64,000 nt of DNA. Source: Betaproteobacteria bacterium. GTDB lineage: Bacteria > Pseudomonadota > Gammaproteobacteria > Burkholderiales > SG8-39. A program made the position numbers and the translations under genes. The stretch spans positions 1 through 64,000 of the forward strand of contig JACPYS010000037.1 in NCBI GenBank assembly GCA_016195915.1. The letters are read 5' to 3'. Under the pieces are notes generated by a model, which made no database searches, was not told the DNA's origin, and was given only the letters and a program-made list of their open reading frames with translations. Below are positions 54,430 through 63,702 of this stretch, piece after piece (the first letter of the stretch is position 1; each line of letters opens with the position of its first letter).

Positions 54430-55581
54430 ATGCTCGATCAGGACACGCAGGAATTCCGCGATCACGTCGCGCGCTGGGTGGACGAGCGGCTCGTGCCCCG
54501 GGCCGAGTCGCTGGACCGCAGCGGCGAGTTCCCGCACGATCTGTTCCGCGAGGCGGGCGAGCTCGGATACTTCGGCGTAATGTATCCGGAGTCCTGCGGC
54601 GGGAGCGGGCTCGCAAACCCCTACACCTGCTTCGCCGTTCTGTGCGAGGAAGTTTCGCGCGGCTCGATGGGTTTCGCCGCGGGGGTGTGCATGCAGGGAT
54701 CGACCGCGACCTACACGCTGTTCAAATGGGGCGGCAAGGCGCTGCGCGAGCGATTTCTGCTGCCCGCGTTGCGCGGCGAGAAAATTGCCGCGTTTGCGAT
54801 CACCGAACCGAATGCAGGCTCGGATGCGGCATCGCTGCGCACGCGCGCGACCAAGGTCGAGGGCGGCTACGTGCTGAACGGGCGCAAGATCTTCACCACG
54901 CACGGCACCGTGGCCGACTTCATCACGGTGGTCGCGAGCACCGATCCCGGCAGAGGCCTCAAGGGGCTCGACCTGTTCGTCGTGGATACGGATACGCAGG
55001 GCTTTTCCGTAGGCCGCAAGCTCGAGAAGTTCACGATCCACTGCTCTGACACCGCCGAACTCTCGTTCGACAATGTGTTCGTGCCGGAGGAATGCCGCCT
55101 GGGCGGCGGTGAGGGGCGCGCGGAGGGCGGGGGCTTCCTGAATGCGTACAAATCGCTCACCGTGGACCGCGTATTCACCGCGGCGCTCGCAGTGGGCAAC
55201 GCGCAGGCGGCCTACGACGCGGCGCTGCGCTACGCGAAGGAGCGCGTGCAGTTCGGCCAGCCGATCGGCAAGTTCCAGGCGGTGCAGTTCAAGCTGGTCG
55301 ACATGCTCGCGACACTGGAACAGGCGAGACTCTACACCTACTATGTGGCCGGTCGCGCCGACCGCGACGAACCGATCACCACCGAGGCAGCGCTCGCCAA
55401 GCTCGTCGCGGCCGACGGATGCAACGAGGTCTGCCAGAAGGCGCTTGCGATCTTCGGCGGCTACGGCCTGATGAACGAATTCCCGCTGCAGCGTTTCCTG
55501 CGCGACTCCTACTTTCCGATCGTGGGCGGCGGCACCAGCGACATCATGCGCCTCATCATCGCGCGCCAGCTCGGGCTCTGA
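54430..55581 (+). CDS. acyl-CoA dehydrogenase
   Basis: FAD-dependent dehydrogenase of 383 aa. Landmarks: ITEPNAGSD in the middle domain, RVQFGQPIGKFQAVQFKLVDM and the C-terminal FGGYGLMNEFPLQRFLRDSY. It would introduce an alpha-beta double bond into an acyl-CoA. It ends the hyuA-hyuB-VOC-SDR-ACAD operon and converges on the export operon 13 bp away. Confidence 0.93.
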   Translation: MLDQDTQEFRDHVARWVDERLVPRAESLDRSGEFPHDLFREAGELGYFGVMYPESCGGSGLANPYTCFAVLCEEVSRGSMGFAAGVCMQGSTATYTLFKWGGKALRERFLLPALRGEKIAAFAITEPNAGSDAASLRTRATKVEGGYVLNGRKIFTTHGTVADFITVVASTDPGRGLKGLDLFVVDTDTQGFSVGRKLEKFTIHCSDTAELSFDNVFVPEECRLGGGEGRAEGGGFLNAYKSLTVDRVFTAALAVGNAQAAYDAALRYAKERVQFGQPIGKFQAVQFKLVDMLATLEQARLYTYYVAGRADRDEPITTEAALAKLVAADGCNEVCQKALAIFGGYGLMNEFPLQRFLRDSYFPIVGGGTSDIMRLIIARQLGL

Positions 55582-55594
55582 GCGCCGGGCGCGG

Positions 55595-56635
55595 CTACTC
55601 CCGCTGCGGCGCGTCCTGCGCGTACTTGGTCGCTTCCATCTGGTGCAAGGGGACCAGCATCCGGCGCACGAACAGCGAATCGCGCACCCGCGGCGCAGGC
55701 ACGGGCAGTTCCGCGGCCGACGGAGACGGCAGCCCGAGCAGCTTCCGGGCCAGCCGGACCTGGAGGTAATTGCGGAATTGCGCAGGCATCCATCCGTAGC
55801 GCGGATCGACGTCGATGTCATAGATGCAGGGCTTGCCCTCCCGCACGACGTAGGTGACTTGCGCCCAGCCGGCCCGGATCTGTTTGACCGCGCGCGCGAG
55901 TTCGTCCGCCACTGCGCCGCAGTCGCAGACCGACAGTTCCTCCATCCGCTCCTCGGTTCCATCGACATACGGCGCCGCGCAATTCAATGCGAGCAGGACT
56001 TCGCCATCGCAGAGAAAAGCCCGAATGAAACCCTGCTCCGGATGCGCTGCGAGCAGCACAGGCGGCTTGCCCGGGTCCACACAGTGCTTGCGCTGCTTTT
56101 CGAGAAACAACTGCCAGATCGCACGCCCGGTATCCGGGCGCCACATGACGTATCTGTGCTCTCCGCAAAAGCGCTCCGCGACCGGCATGTCATTGCTGCA
56201 CAGCCACGGGGGAACGAGCAATCCCGCGCGCTGCAATTCGGCGAACAGCCGCGCATTGGCGAATCCCAGCCGCAACGCGTGCCACGAATTGATCACGCGG
56301 ATGCCTCGGCGTTCCTGGTCGCGCAGTACGCTTGCGAGAAAGCTCGAGCGCTGCTGATCGACGATGTAATCGATCTGCCATACGCCCCAGTCGACGCTCG
56401 GCACGGCGCGCGGCACCAGCGGATCCTGAAAATCGAAGCCGGCAACCACGAGTTTGTCGAGCCCGCCGAGTTCCACGCCGGCCCAGACGATTCCGGATCG
56501 GCTCATCTCGACGCGGTCGCCCGCCGGAACCGACAGGTCGAAAATCGGGCACTGCGCGCCGGAAAACTCCGCGATCCGCGCGGCCAGCTCACGCGCGCAA
56601 GTATCGGCCGGGTCGGCCAATACCCCGATTTTCAC
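55595..56635 (-). CDS. ATP-grasp-like protein at the end of the TolC operon
   Basis: Protein of 346 aa with the layout of RimK/glutathione synthetase-type ATP-grasp enzymes. The pattern VINSWHALRLGFANARLFAE (about 100-119) precedes a helical-sheet middle, and IYDIDVDPRYGW (about 275-286) resembles the Mg-binding end of the fold, with Asp in place of the usual Asn. Where most members have a Lys for ATP, here RYVMWRPD has Arg, so catalysis may be altered. It overlaps the upstream TolC gene by 4 bp. ATP-grasp ligases in export operons can modify peptides, but no precursor peptide is visible here. Confidence 0.58.
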   Translation of the reverse strand: MKIGVLADPADTCARELAARIAEFSGAQCPIFDLSVPAGDRVEMSRSGIVWAGVELGGLDKLVVAGFDFQDPLVPRAVPSVDWGVWQIDYIVDQQRSSFLASVLRDQERRGIRVINSWHALRLGFANARLFAELQRAGLLVPPWLCSNDMPVAERFCGEHRYVMWRPDTGRAIWQLFLEKQRKHCVDPGKPPVLLAAHPEQGFIRAFLCDGEVLLALNCAAPYVDGTEERMEELSVCDCGAVADELARAVKQIRAGWAQVTYVVREGKPCIYDIDVDPRYGWMPAQFRNYLQVRLARKLLGLPSPSAAELPVPAPRVRDSLFVRRMLVPLHQMEATKYAQDAPQRE

Positions 56636-58584
56636 TGCTGTTCCGCGGCCCGTGCGATTGCGTCCGTGAGGAAGAATTTCAGCGCCTTGTTGGCGCCCAG
56701 CGTTGCGATGCGGTGGCGCTCGAAGTCGTTGAATGCACGCATCCCGGGGTAGCGGTCCGCGATCACGCCCTGCGCTCCGAGCAGGCGCGACTGCGCCCGG
56801 CGAACGTCGATCTGCGCGTTGATGACCGCCAGCCTGGCCGCAAGCACATCGCGCCGGTTGCGGTTCAACTCGACCTGGCTCACGAATTCCCCGATGTGAA
56901 ACTTCCTGTCAACGAGTTGATAGGCGAACTCGGAAAGCTTCAGGGCTTCCTGGGCTTCCTGCACGCGCGACACCGAGCTGAAATACGCCGCATAGGCGTC
57001 ATTCGCTTCCCGGATCACGTCGTTGGCGGTAATCCGCGCTGCATACTCGCTCGCGGTGACGTTCGTATTGGCCGTGCTCAATGCGGCATGTGCCGCCCGC
57101 CGGCCCACCGGGTTCACGTACGTCAGCGAGCGGCTGAAGCTTTTCGAGTCGGGCTGGCCGAGGTGATTGAACGACTGCGACAGTGTCTTGTAGCCGTACG
57201 TGGAAGCGCTCTGGCTGTACGTTCCCGACAGGTTCGCGCTGACGTCCGGCTTGATGCCCTGCTCCGCAAATCTCGCACCCATTTTGCTCAACTCGGAATC
57301 CACCTTCCTCGACATCAGCTCGGGGCGATGCGAGAGCGACATCTGCTGGATGTCATCGAGCCTTGGTTGCGGAAATTCGGCGCCGGGCACGGAAAATCCC
57401 GCCGGAAAAAGGATCTGGTCGGCAATTTTGGCAGGGTCGTCCTCGATCAGAGCGGACAAGGTCGTCGATACCGTGTAATAGTTGCGCAGCGCCAATTCCT
57501 CCTCGACGCGCGCGCGCGCCAGCTCCGCGTCCCCCTGCGACTTGTCGAACTGGCTGATCACTTCCTGCTTGAACAGCCGCTCGAAGCTGGGGGCGAGCGA
57601 CTCGACGAGTTTCCTGTTCTCCGTCGTCGCCGCAAGACTCTCGGCGCTTTCCACCAGATCCCAGTAGGCGAGGTCGATCTGCAGCAGAATGCTGTTGATC
57701 ACGGATTTCACGTCCCAGAACGCCCGCTCGGTGCTCTTTTCGACGAGCTTGATGGCGTAATCTCCGGGTGCAAACTCCCCGAACCCCTTGGTGCCGGGTA
57801 ACGGCAGGCTCAATTGCGCGAACACACTGGACGCCCATGGCGCCTCGTAGGTGTAGGACTGCCCTCCCACCGAATAGAAGGACTTGTTGTACGTCGTGCT
57901 CTCGGAGAGGCGCAATACCGGCCCCCAGGGAAGTTGCTGCGTTACGTCGACGGTCGCCGTCTTGACCCTGTTGATTCCGGGCTGCGAATCCGGGTCGGGG
58001 GCAGCTCGAATGGGGCCGTTCAGCGTCGTGCTCGACCCGGGCACCGAAAAGCAGATCTGCGTCACGTCGGGCTTGTTGTTGGTCGCCGCCGTGGGCGACG
58101 TGATGATTCCCTGACAGGCGCCCTGCACGAAGGTCATGCGCGTGATCTGCCCGGTCATCGAACGCCCGAACTGGTTCGTCTCGGACTGGGACACCGTGAC
58201 CTGGACCACCGGATCGAAAACCGCGCGCGCTTCCAGCAGCGCCGCTTCGACCAGAAGCGGCTGGCGCCCCGCGAGGCGGATACTCAGGTTCTTCTTCAGT
58301 CCGAGCATCACCGCGTCGGTGGCGCTGACGTAACGCCAGGTCCTGCGCGCCACGGCGCCTTGCGCGTCGCCGGCAATGCGAGGTTGTACCAGGGCGCGCA
58401 ACTTCTCCTCTCGCTCCGTGAGGGGCGGCGCGAGCATTTCGGGCAGCGAAGCCCCGCGCTCGGGGGTGGCACCACCAGCCGGGCTCGCCGGCTGTGGTGG
58501 CGCTGTCTCATCGGCCGCGAAGCTGACGACGGCCACTGCCGTCAGGCACAGGGCAAACCCCGCAGTAAAGCCTGCTGCCCTCAT
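56632..58584 (-). CDS. TolC-family outer-membrane protein, third of three
   Basis: Outer-membrane channel of 650 aa. A signal peptide (about 1-24) is followed by a Pro/Gly-rich stretch and two TolC-like repeats with long coiled coils (ILLQIDLAYWDLVESAESLA; ANDVIREANDAYAAYFSSV). It is longer than classical TolC (about 470 aa) because of an N-terminal extension and loops. It overlaps the second TolC gene and the ATP-grasp-like gene by 4 bp each. Role: exit duct for an ABC exporter, with the other two perhaps specific for other cargo. Confidence 0.83.
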   Translation of the reverse strand: MRAAGFTAGFALCLTAVAVVSFAADETAPPQPASPAGGATPERGASLPEMLAPPLTEREEKLRALVQPRIAGDAQGAVARRTWRYVSATDAVMLGLKKNLSIRLAGRQPLLVEAALLEARAVFDPVVQVTVSQSETNQFGRSMTGQITRMTFVQGACQGIITSPTAATNNKPDVTQICFSVPGSSTTLNGPIRAAPDPDSQPGINRVKTATVDVTQQLPWGPVLRLSESTTYNKSFYSVGGQSYTYEAPWASSVFAQLSLPLPGTKGFGEFAPGDYAIKLVEKSTERAFWDVKSVINSILLQIDLAYWDLVESAESLAATTENRKLVESLAPSFERLFKQEVISQFDKSQGDAELARARVEEELALRNYYTVSTTLSALIEDDPAKIADQILFPAGFSVPGAEFPQPRLDDIQQMSLSHRPELMSRKVDSELSKMGARFAEQGIKPDVSANLSGTYSQSASTYGYKTLSQSFNHLGQPDSKSFSRSLTYVNPVGRRAAHAALSTANTNVTASEYAARITANDVIREANDAYAAYFSSVSRVQEAQEALKLSEFAYQLVDRKFHIGEFVSQVELNRNRRDVLAARLAVINAQIDVRRAQSRLLGAQGVIADRYPGMRAFNDFERHRIATLGANKALKFFLTDAIARAAEQQ

Positions 58585-60395
58585 TTTCCGCTCCCCTCGC
58601 CGTAGCGTTGCGCCAGCGATCCGATCGCCGCATGCACGGCGGCCTCCGAAATCTTCCTGCCCAACAGCGTCGTCTGGTATTCGAGATCGGCATTGAGCAA
58701 TTCAATGCTCTTTACGATGACCTCGAAATCGCTGACGACACCGAGCGTGCGCTGTCTCTCCGCACGCTCGAAAACCCGCGCAGCCAGGTCGCGCGACTGC
58801 GACGCGAGTTCGGTGCGCTGCCGCGCGCTTTGCAGGTTCGTCACCGCAAGGGTCACCTGGCTAGCGACACTGCGGCGGGTCTGGCCGAGCAGGATCTCCT
58901 GCTGGCGCAGACGCGCCGCGGCCTGGAGGAAATTCGCGTTTGCGGCGCGATTGTCCCACGGCCGCGTGTAATTCAACGAATAGTTCTGCGTCTTGCTGTC
59001 GGGTTTCATTACCTGGCCGAACGCTTCCAACGCATTGTCGTAGCCGAATACCGAGTTGCTCTGGTTCCTGCTGAAGCTCGCCGTGGCGCTGAGGTCGGGT
59101 CCCAGTTGCACCCGGCTTTGTTCGTGCAGGACGGCTGCAATGCTCCTGTTAACCTCGGCGAGACGGATGCGCGGATTGCGCTCGGCACCCTGCTGCAGCG
59201 CCTCTTGCCGCTCGATCGGCGCGCTCTCTGCAAGCCTGGCTTCGTAACACGCCGGCAGCAGGATCGTGTCCTTGTCGAGATCCAGCAGATTGGTCAGTGC
59301 GTTCGATGCCGCAAGGTAATTGTTCAGCGCCTCCTGCTCCTGGCGTCTGAGCGTCGAGGTCTGCGCATCGACTTTGGCCTTGTCGTAACGGGTTGCTTCC
59401 TGCGATGCGAACAACCGGTCGGTCTTCGCAGCCAGCGCGCGCACCCGCTCGCGCGTCTCGACCGTCGCCTCGTAAATCTTCTTGCGCAATACCAGGTTCC
59501 AATACCCTTGCTCGACCTGCAGCAGCGTGTCGTTGATGAGCGAGGCGATTTGCCAGAATGCCGTCTGCTGGCCGGTGTCGGCGATGCGCAGCGCGACGTC
59601 CGCCGCGGCGTAGTCGCCGAAAAACCTGCTGCCCGGAAGCGGCGCGGTAATCCCCGCATTGAACTGATTGGTCCACGGCCGCCCGTATGAACCGACCACG
59701 TCGAAGCCGATGTTCTCGAGGAACTTGTTGTCCTTGTAGATCAGGCTGTCCGTGGCAAACGCGGTGATGCCCTTCGGGAACAGCATGCTCATCTGCCCGC
59801 TGTAGGTCTCGCTGATATTGTCGCCGGTGGGCGAGGACTTGCTGGCCTCGATTTCCGTCGGAGCAAATCCGGCGGCCCTGCCCTGGTCGAAGGTCATCGA
59901 GAACACGCCCTTGGTCGCGAGGGTCCTGGTGCAGACTCCACTCGCATCGCAAGTGATCGGGCCCCTGAACTCCAGGTCGGTCAAGGTTCGGTTGATGACG
60001 AAGCTCCGGTCGCGCGCGGCCGAGAGGGTGACCACCGGGTCGAACAGCGCAAGCGCCTGCTGCAGCGCCGCTGCACTCAGGTCTTTGCTCAACTGCGTGC
60101 TCTGGATGCTCAGGTTCCTGCGCAGCGCCGTCAGCGCGCTCTGGCCCTGATCGATCTCGAGCCACTGGACCTTGTCGGCGGAGCGACCCCGCTCAGCCAG
60201 GAATTTCTGCTCCAGCGCCGCCTTGATCGGCAGCTTGCCGACGCCCGCCTGCTTCGCCGACTCTCCGGGGTTCTGCGGCTGTGGCTGCCCCGACACCATT
60301 CCGGCCGGCATCAGGGCCAGCGCGAATACGATGCATGCGATGCCCGGCAGCGTCGCACGTGACTGGTTCCTCGCCGGCTTCATCGCGATCGGCAT
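58581..60395 (-). CDS. TolC-family outer-membrane protein, second of three
   Basis: Paralogue of 604 aa. A signal peptide (about 18-38) is followed by an N-terminal extension and TolC-like repeats (LLQVEQGYWNLVLRKKIYEA). A disulfide-type pair CDASGVC lies in an extended loop (about 175). The ATG at 60395 leads into the signal region; the longer open frame above it reads over the preceding gene. Gap to the first TolC gene is 19 bp. Confidence 0.83.
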   Translation of the reverse strand: MPIAMKPARNQSRATLPGIACIVFALALMPAGMVSGQPQPQNPGESAKQAGVGKLPIKAALEQKFLAERGRSADKVQWLEIDQGQSALTALRRNLSIQSTQLSKDLSAAALQQALALFDPVVTLSAARDRSFVINRTLTDLEFRGPITCDASGVCTRTLATKGVFSMTFDQGRAAGFAPTEIEASKSSPTGDNISETYSGQMSMLFPKGITAFATDSLIYKDNKFLENIGFDVVGSYGRPWTNQFNAGITAPLPGSRFFGDYAAADVALRIADTGQQTAFWQIASLINDTLLQVEQGYWNLVLRKKIYEATVETRERVRALAAKTDRLFASQEATRYDKAKVDAQTSTLRRQEQEALNNYLAASNALTNLLDLDKDTILLPACYEARLAESAPIERQEALQQGAERNPRIRLAEVNRSIAAVLHEQSRVQLGPDLSATASFSRNQSNSVFGYDNALEAFGQVMKPDSKTQNYSLNYTRPWDNRAANANFLQAAARLRQQEILLGQTRRSVASQVTLAVTNLQSARQRTELASQSRDLAARVFERAERQRTLGVVSDFEVIVKSIELLNADLEYQTTLLGRKISEAAVHAAIGSLAQRYGEGSGK

Positions 60396-60414
60396 CCCGT
60401 GACCCTGTGCGCGC

Positions 60415-62310
60415 TCATTCGTTGACGCTCGCAGACAACAAGTTTTGCGCCGCGAGGAACCGCGCGACGTTCTTGCGGTATTGCACCAGTGCATCGGCGT
60501 GGTTCAATTGCGCCTGCAGCAGGTCGTTCTGTATCTCGAGCAGCATGAATTCTGTCACGAGATTGAGCGCCCTGCGCCTTGTCGCCGCCTGAAACGCGTC
60601 CTCCGCAAGGTTCATGTTTACGCGCGAAATCTCGATTTGCTTCTGCGCGCTTTGCAGTGCGTCGATCGAGGCCGTCAACTGCTGCACCGCCTGATTCCTC
60701 GTTTGCGCAAGCTGGTCGCGCGCCTGCATCACGCCGACGCGTGCCTGGCTCAACGCCGCTTTCAGCGCCTCGTTGCCGATCGGAATGCGTACCGTGACGC
60801 CGAGCACGGCCGTGCGGACGTCCGGATTGAAGATGTTGCCGATGGAATTGCCGAAATTCGGATAGCCGAACACGGAGTTGCTCTGTCCGAAGCTGACGCT
60901 GGCGTTCAGCAGAACGTCGGGTTTCACGTCGTTCGCGCGATGGTTCAGGGTGATCCGGCTTTCCTCGAGCAGGGCCTCGGTGCGCTTGACGTCGGCGTTG
61001 CGCTCCATCGCATTGCGCATCGCCGCGTTCAGATCGACGCTTGGCGCCTGTTCCAGCGACTGCTGGTACGCGACCGGCAGCAGCAGGTCCTGAACGTCGC
61101 CGTCGAGCAGGTTGGACAGCGCCTCGGAGGCGGATGCCAGCCCGTTCCACGCCAGCGCTTCCCTGCCGAGCGTGTTGGCGAGACGCGCGTCGATCTGGTT
61201 CATTGAATACTCGTTGACTTCACCGAGCTTGTAGGACGATTGCGCGCGCTTGCGCAGTTGCTCGAGTATGGCCTTCTGCTCCAGCGCGATCTGGAGCACC
61301 CTCAGGCTTCCCACCAGGTCCCAGTACGCGTTGTCGACCGCGAGCAGGGTGGATTCCGTGACCGCCCCGAATTCGAAGCCCGATCGCGCCACCCGCAACT
61401 GGCCGAGTTTCACGTCGGTCGCCTGCTGGGTGCCATACGGACCGAAATTCCTGCCGAATGGCAGCGAAGTGGCAAATCCCATCGACAATGTCGACGTGTA
61501 GGCGAGGTTCGGGGGGACGAACGCGAAGTCGGTTGCACTCAATGTGACAAACGGACTCTGCCTCGGACGGTAGCTCGTCTGAAATGCAAGCGATAGCGAA
61601 GCGCCGTATTCCAGCGGTTTCGCGGCCTGCGCGAAGAAACCGATGGTCTCGTCGGGTCGCCGTCCACGGAAGCTCGCGAATTCGACGGCGGAGGAGACGG
61701 TAGGCGTGCAGGTCGGATTGCCTTCCGCGACCCCCGCAACCGGCTGGCCGTCGACGGACAGGTTGCACGTGGAGATCTGCTGCCCGGGCGTTGTCGTCCC
61801 GTTCTGCAGCGCGCGCTCGAACGCTTTCTGAAACGCATCGAAATCGGGCTCCTGGCGCCGCGTTCGCGTAATCAACTCGGGACGATCGCGAGTTACGCCT
61901 CTTGCGTAACTCGCTCCCACACTGGTGACGGGGTCGAACGCCGCTTGTGTCGCCAGCGCCAGCGCCTCCGTTTCGGCGGAAACCTGCTTTTGAAACTGCA
62001 AACCGGGGTTGCGCCGCAGCCCGAGCTGCATCGCCTCGCGGTAGGTGAGGGGCGCTACGTTCCGCCCCGCCAGGATGGGCTGCGCCCCTCCCGGGCCCTG
62101 GGCAGCCGTATTGCGAACGACATCGGTGATGCGCGCTTCCGATTCAGGGGAAAGCGGGTTGATGCTCGATTCACTTCGCGCCTTGGCGCCGGCAGCACTC
62201 TGCGCATGGCAGGAACCGATCTGCCCCGACACGATCAAGACCGCACCTGTCAGATAAATCAGGCAGCGTCTTATGGTGCGCACGGGATCAGGTTGCAGCG
62301 ATCGGGCCAC
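60415..62310 (-). CDS. TolC-family outer-membrane protein, first of three
   Basis: Paralogue of 631 aa. A signal peptide (about 16-36) and N-terminal extension precede the first TolC repeat (LGLRRNPGLQFQKQVSAETE; TLLAVDNAYWDLVGSLRVLQ); the second repeat ends near RRRALNLVTEF. It also contains an extended loop with a Cys pair around residue 195-215. It follows the FHA gene by 24 bp. Confidence 0.83.
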   Translation of the reverse strand: MARSLQPDPVRTIRRCLIYLTGAVLIVSGQIGSCHAQSAAGAKARSESSINPLSPESEARITDVVRNTAAQGPGGAQPILAGRNVAPLTYREAMQLGLRRNPGLQFQKQVSAETEALALATQAAFDPVTSVGASYARGVTRDRPELITRTRRQEPDFDAFQKAFERALQNGTTTPGQQISTCNLSVDGQPVAGVAEGNPTCTPTVSSAVEFASFRGRRPDETIGFFAQAAKPLEYGASLSLAFQTSYRPRQSPFVTLSATDFAFVPPNLAYTSTLSMGFATSLPFGRNFGPYGTQQATDVKLGQLRVARSGFEFGAVTESTLLAVDNAYWDLVGSLRVLQIALEQKAILEQLRKRAQSSYKLGEVNEYSMNQIDARLANTLGREALAWNGLASASEALSNLLDGDVQDLLLPVAYQQSLEQAPSVDLNAAMRNAMERNADVKRTEALLEESRITLNHRANDVKPDVLLNASVSFGQSNSVFGYPNFGNSIGNIFNPDVRTAVLGVTVRIPIGNEALKAALSQARVGVMQARDQLAQTRNQAVQQLTASIDALQSAQKQIEISRVNMNLAEDAFQAATRRRALNLVTEFMLLEIQNDLLQAQLNHADALVQYRKNVARFLAAQNLLSASVNE

Positions 62311-62334
62311 ACGGCGCTCGGACGGCAGCTCGGA

Positions 62335-63615
62335 TTACTTGGAAGCCATCCGCAAGGCGAGTTCCCAGCGCTCGACCAACCGGATGTCCTGGCTGCCCTG
62401 CTCCAGCAGGCGAGCCAGATACGGATAACGCACGAGATCCATGTTTACCGCCTTCTGGTATTTCCCGAAATCCGCCTTCATCTTGAGCAATTCGTCGAGC
62501 TGCGCCGGCGCCGGCGCCGCGTCCTTTTTCTGCGGGTCCGGATACTTCTTCGCGAATCCTGCGAATGCCACGGTCGGCTCCATCGCGGAAAGCAGGTTTT
62601 CCGCCTCCGTATCCGGGCCGCCGTCAGCGGATTTGCGCTGTACGCCGGCCAACTTCCGCCGCGTAGCGTCTATGGCATCGCGCGCGCCGGCCAGATTGCC
62701 CGATGCCATTGCTTCGTGGAAGCTGCGCTCGAACTCCAGCACGATGACGCGCCCAAGCAAGATGCCCAATTCGGGCTTGTCCGGCGCATCCGTAATCGCC
62801 GCCAACAGCTCCTGCCTGAGTTTGTCCAAGGCCTTGCGCTCATCGCCGAAACGTTTCGGGTCTTCGGTGACCGCCGCGTCGCGCACGAACCGGTTGACGG
62901 CGTCGCGCTTGGTTTCGACGATGTTGCTTTCCTTGAGCATGCCGTACCCGAAGTACAGGCCTCCCAACATGAGCGCCCCAAGGAGGATGAAGAAAACGGT
63001 CTTGCCCACCGGAAGTTTCGGGCGCGGCGCGAGTTCCGCTGCATCCATCACGGTCGTTTGATCAATTTGCGCGCGCCCGCCGCCCGTTGCCACGGGTTTA
63101 GCGGCTGGTTTCGCAACGGGAGTGGGCGGTTTTTTCGAAGCCTCGGGAGCCGCGTCAGCCGGCTCCTTGGCGTCCTGCGCAGCCAGCAGCTTGGTCGACG
63201 CACGCACGTCGCCGAACATCATCGTCTTTTCTGTTTCACCCTCGCCGAGCGAGCGGAAACGGTCCAGTCCGGCGCCAGCGCCGGGTGCTTCCGGGCGCTC
63301 GATGTCGAAACGGAACGGCAGGTCCCCCAGCTTGATCATGTCGCCGGAGTTCAGCTTGACATCGGTTACGCGTTTTCCGTTGACAAATACTCCGTTGCTG
63401 CTGTTGAGATCCCGGAGTCCCCACCCGCCGTCCACCGGATAGAACACGGCGTGCTTGCGCGAGACTTTCGTCGTGGCCGCTTCGATGTCTACGAATATCG
63501 CATTGCGCTTCTCGCGCCCTATGACATGCTCCTGATCGCCCTCGAGTACGACAGACAGTCCCTTCTGCGCAGCCGCGAGCGTGCTGTCGTCGAGACAGAC
63601 AAGTTTCGCCTTCAT
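62335..63615 (-). CDS. FHA-domain membrane protein
   Basis: Protein of 426 aa. The N-terminal FHA domain (about 20-106) has the phosphothreonine-binding residues: GRE at 33-35, SRKH at 52-55 and NSSNG at 71-75. A Lys/Pro/Ala-rich linker with Thr-containing segments (EKTMMFG; QTTVMDA) leads to one TM helix (about 206-226) and a helical periplasmic C-terminal domain. It should read Ser/Thr kinase signals and pass them to the export machinery. The ATG at 63615 has GGAAGAG upstream. It lies between the ABC exporter and the three TolC genes. Confidence 0.85.
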   Translation of the reverse strand: MKAKLVCLDDSTLAAAQKGLSVVLEGDQEHVIGREKRNAIFVDIEAATTKVSRKHAVFYPVDGGWGLRDLNSSNGVFVNGKRVTDVKLNSGDMIKLGDLPFRFDIERPEAPGAGAGLDRFRSLGEGETEKTMMFGDVRASTKLLAAQDAKEPADAAPEASKKPPTPVAKPAAKPVATGGGRAQIDQTTVMDAAELAPRPKLPVGKTVFFILLGALMLGGLYFGYGMLKESNIVETKRDAVNRFVRDAAVTEDPKRFGDERKALDKLRQELLAAITDAPDKPELGILLGRVIVLEFERSFHEAMASGNLAGARDAIDATRRKLAGVQRKSADGGPDTEAENLLSAMEPTVAFAGFAKKYPDPQKKDAAPAPAQLDELLKMKADFGKYQKAVNMDLVRYPYLARLLEQGSQDIRLVERWELALRMASK

Positions 63616-63702
63616 GTTCTCTTCCCTCCGGCCACGCGCGCCGAAGCCGCGGTGGCTCTGCATACATTAGTCATGACTTCGGCACTCATGCGGCAACAAC
63701 GA

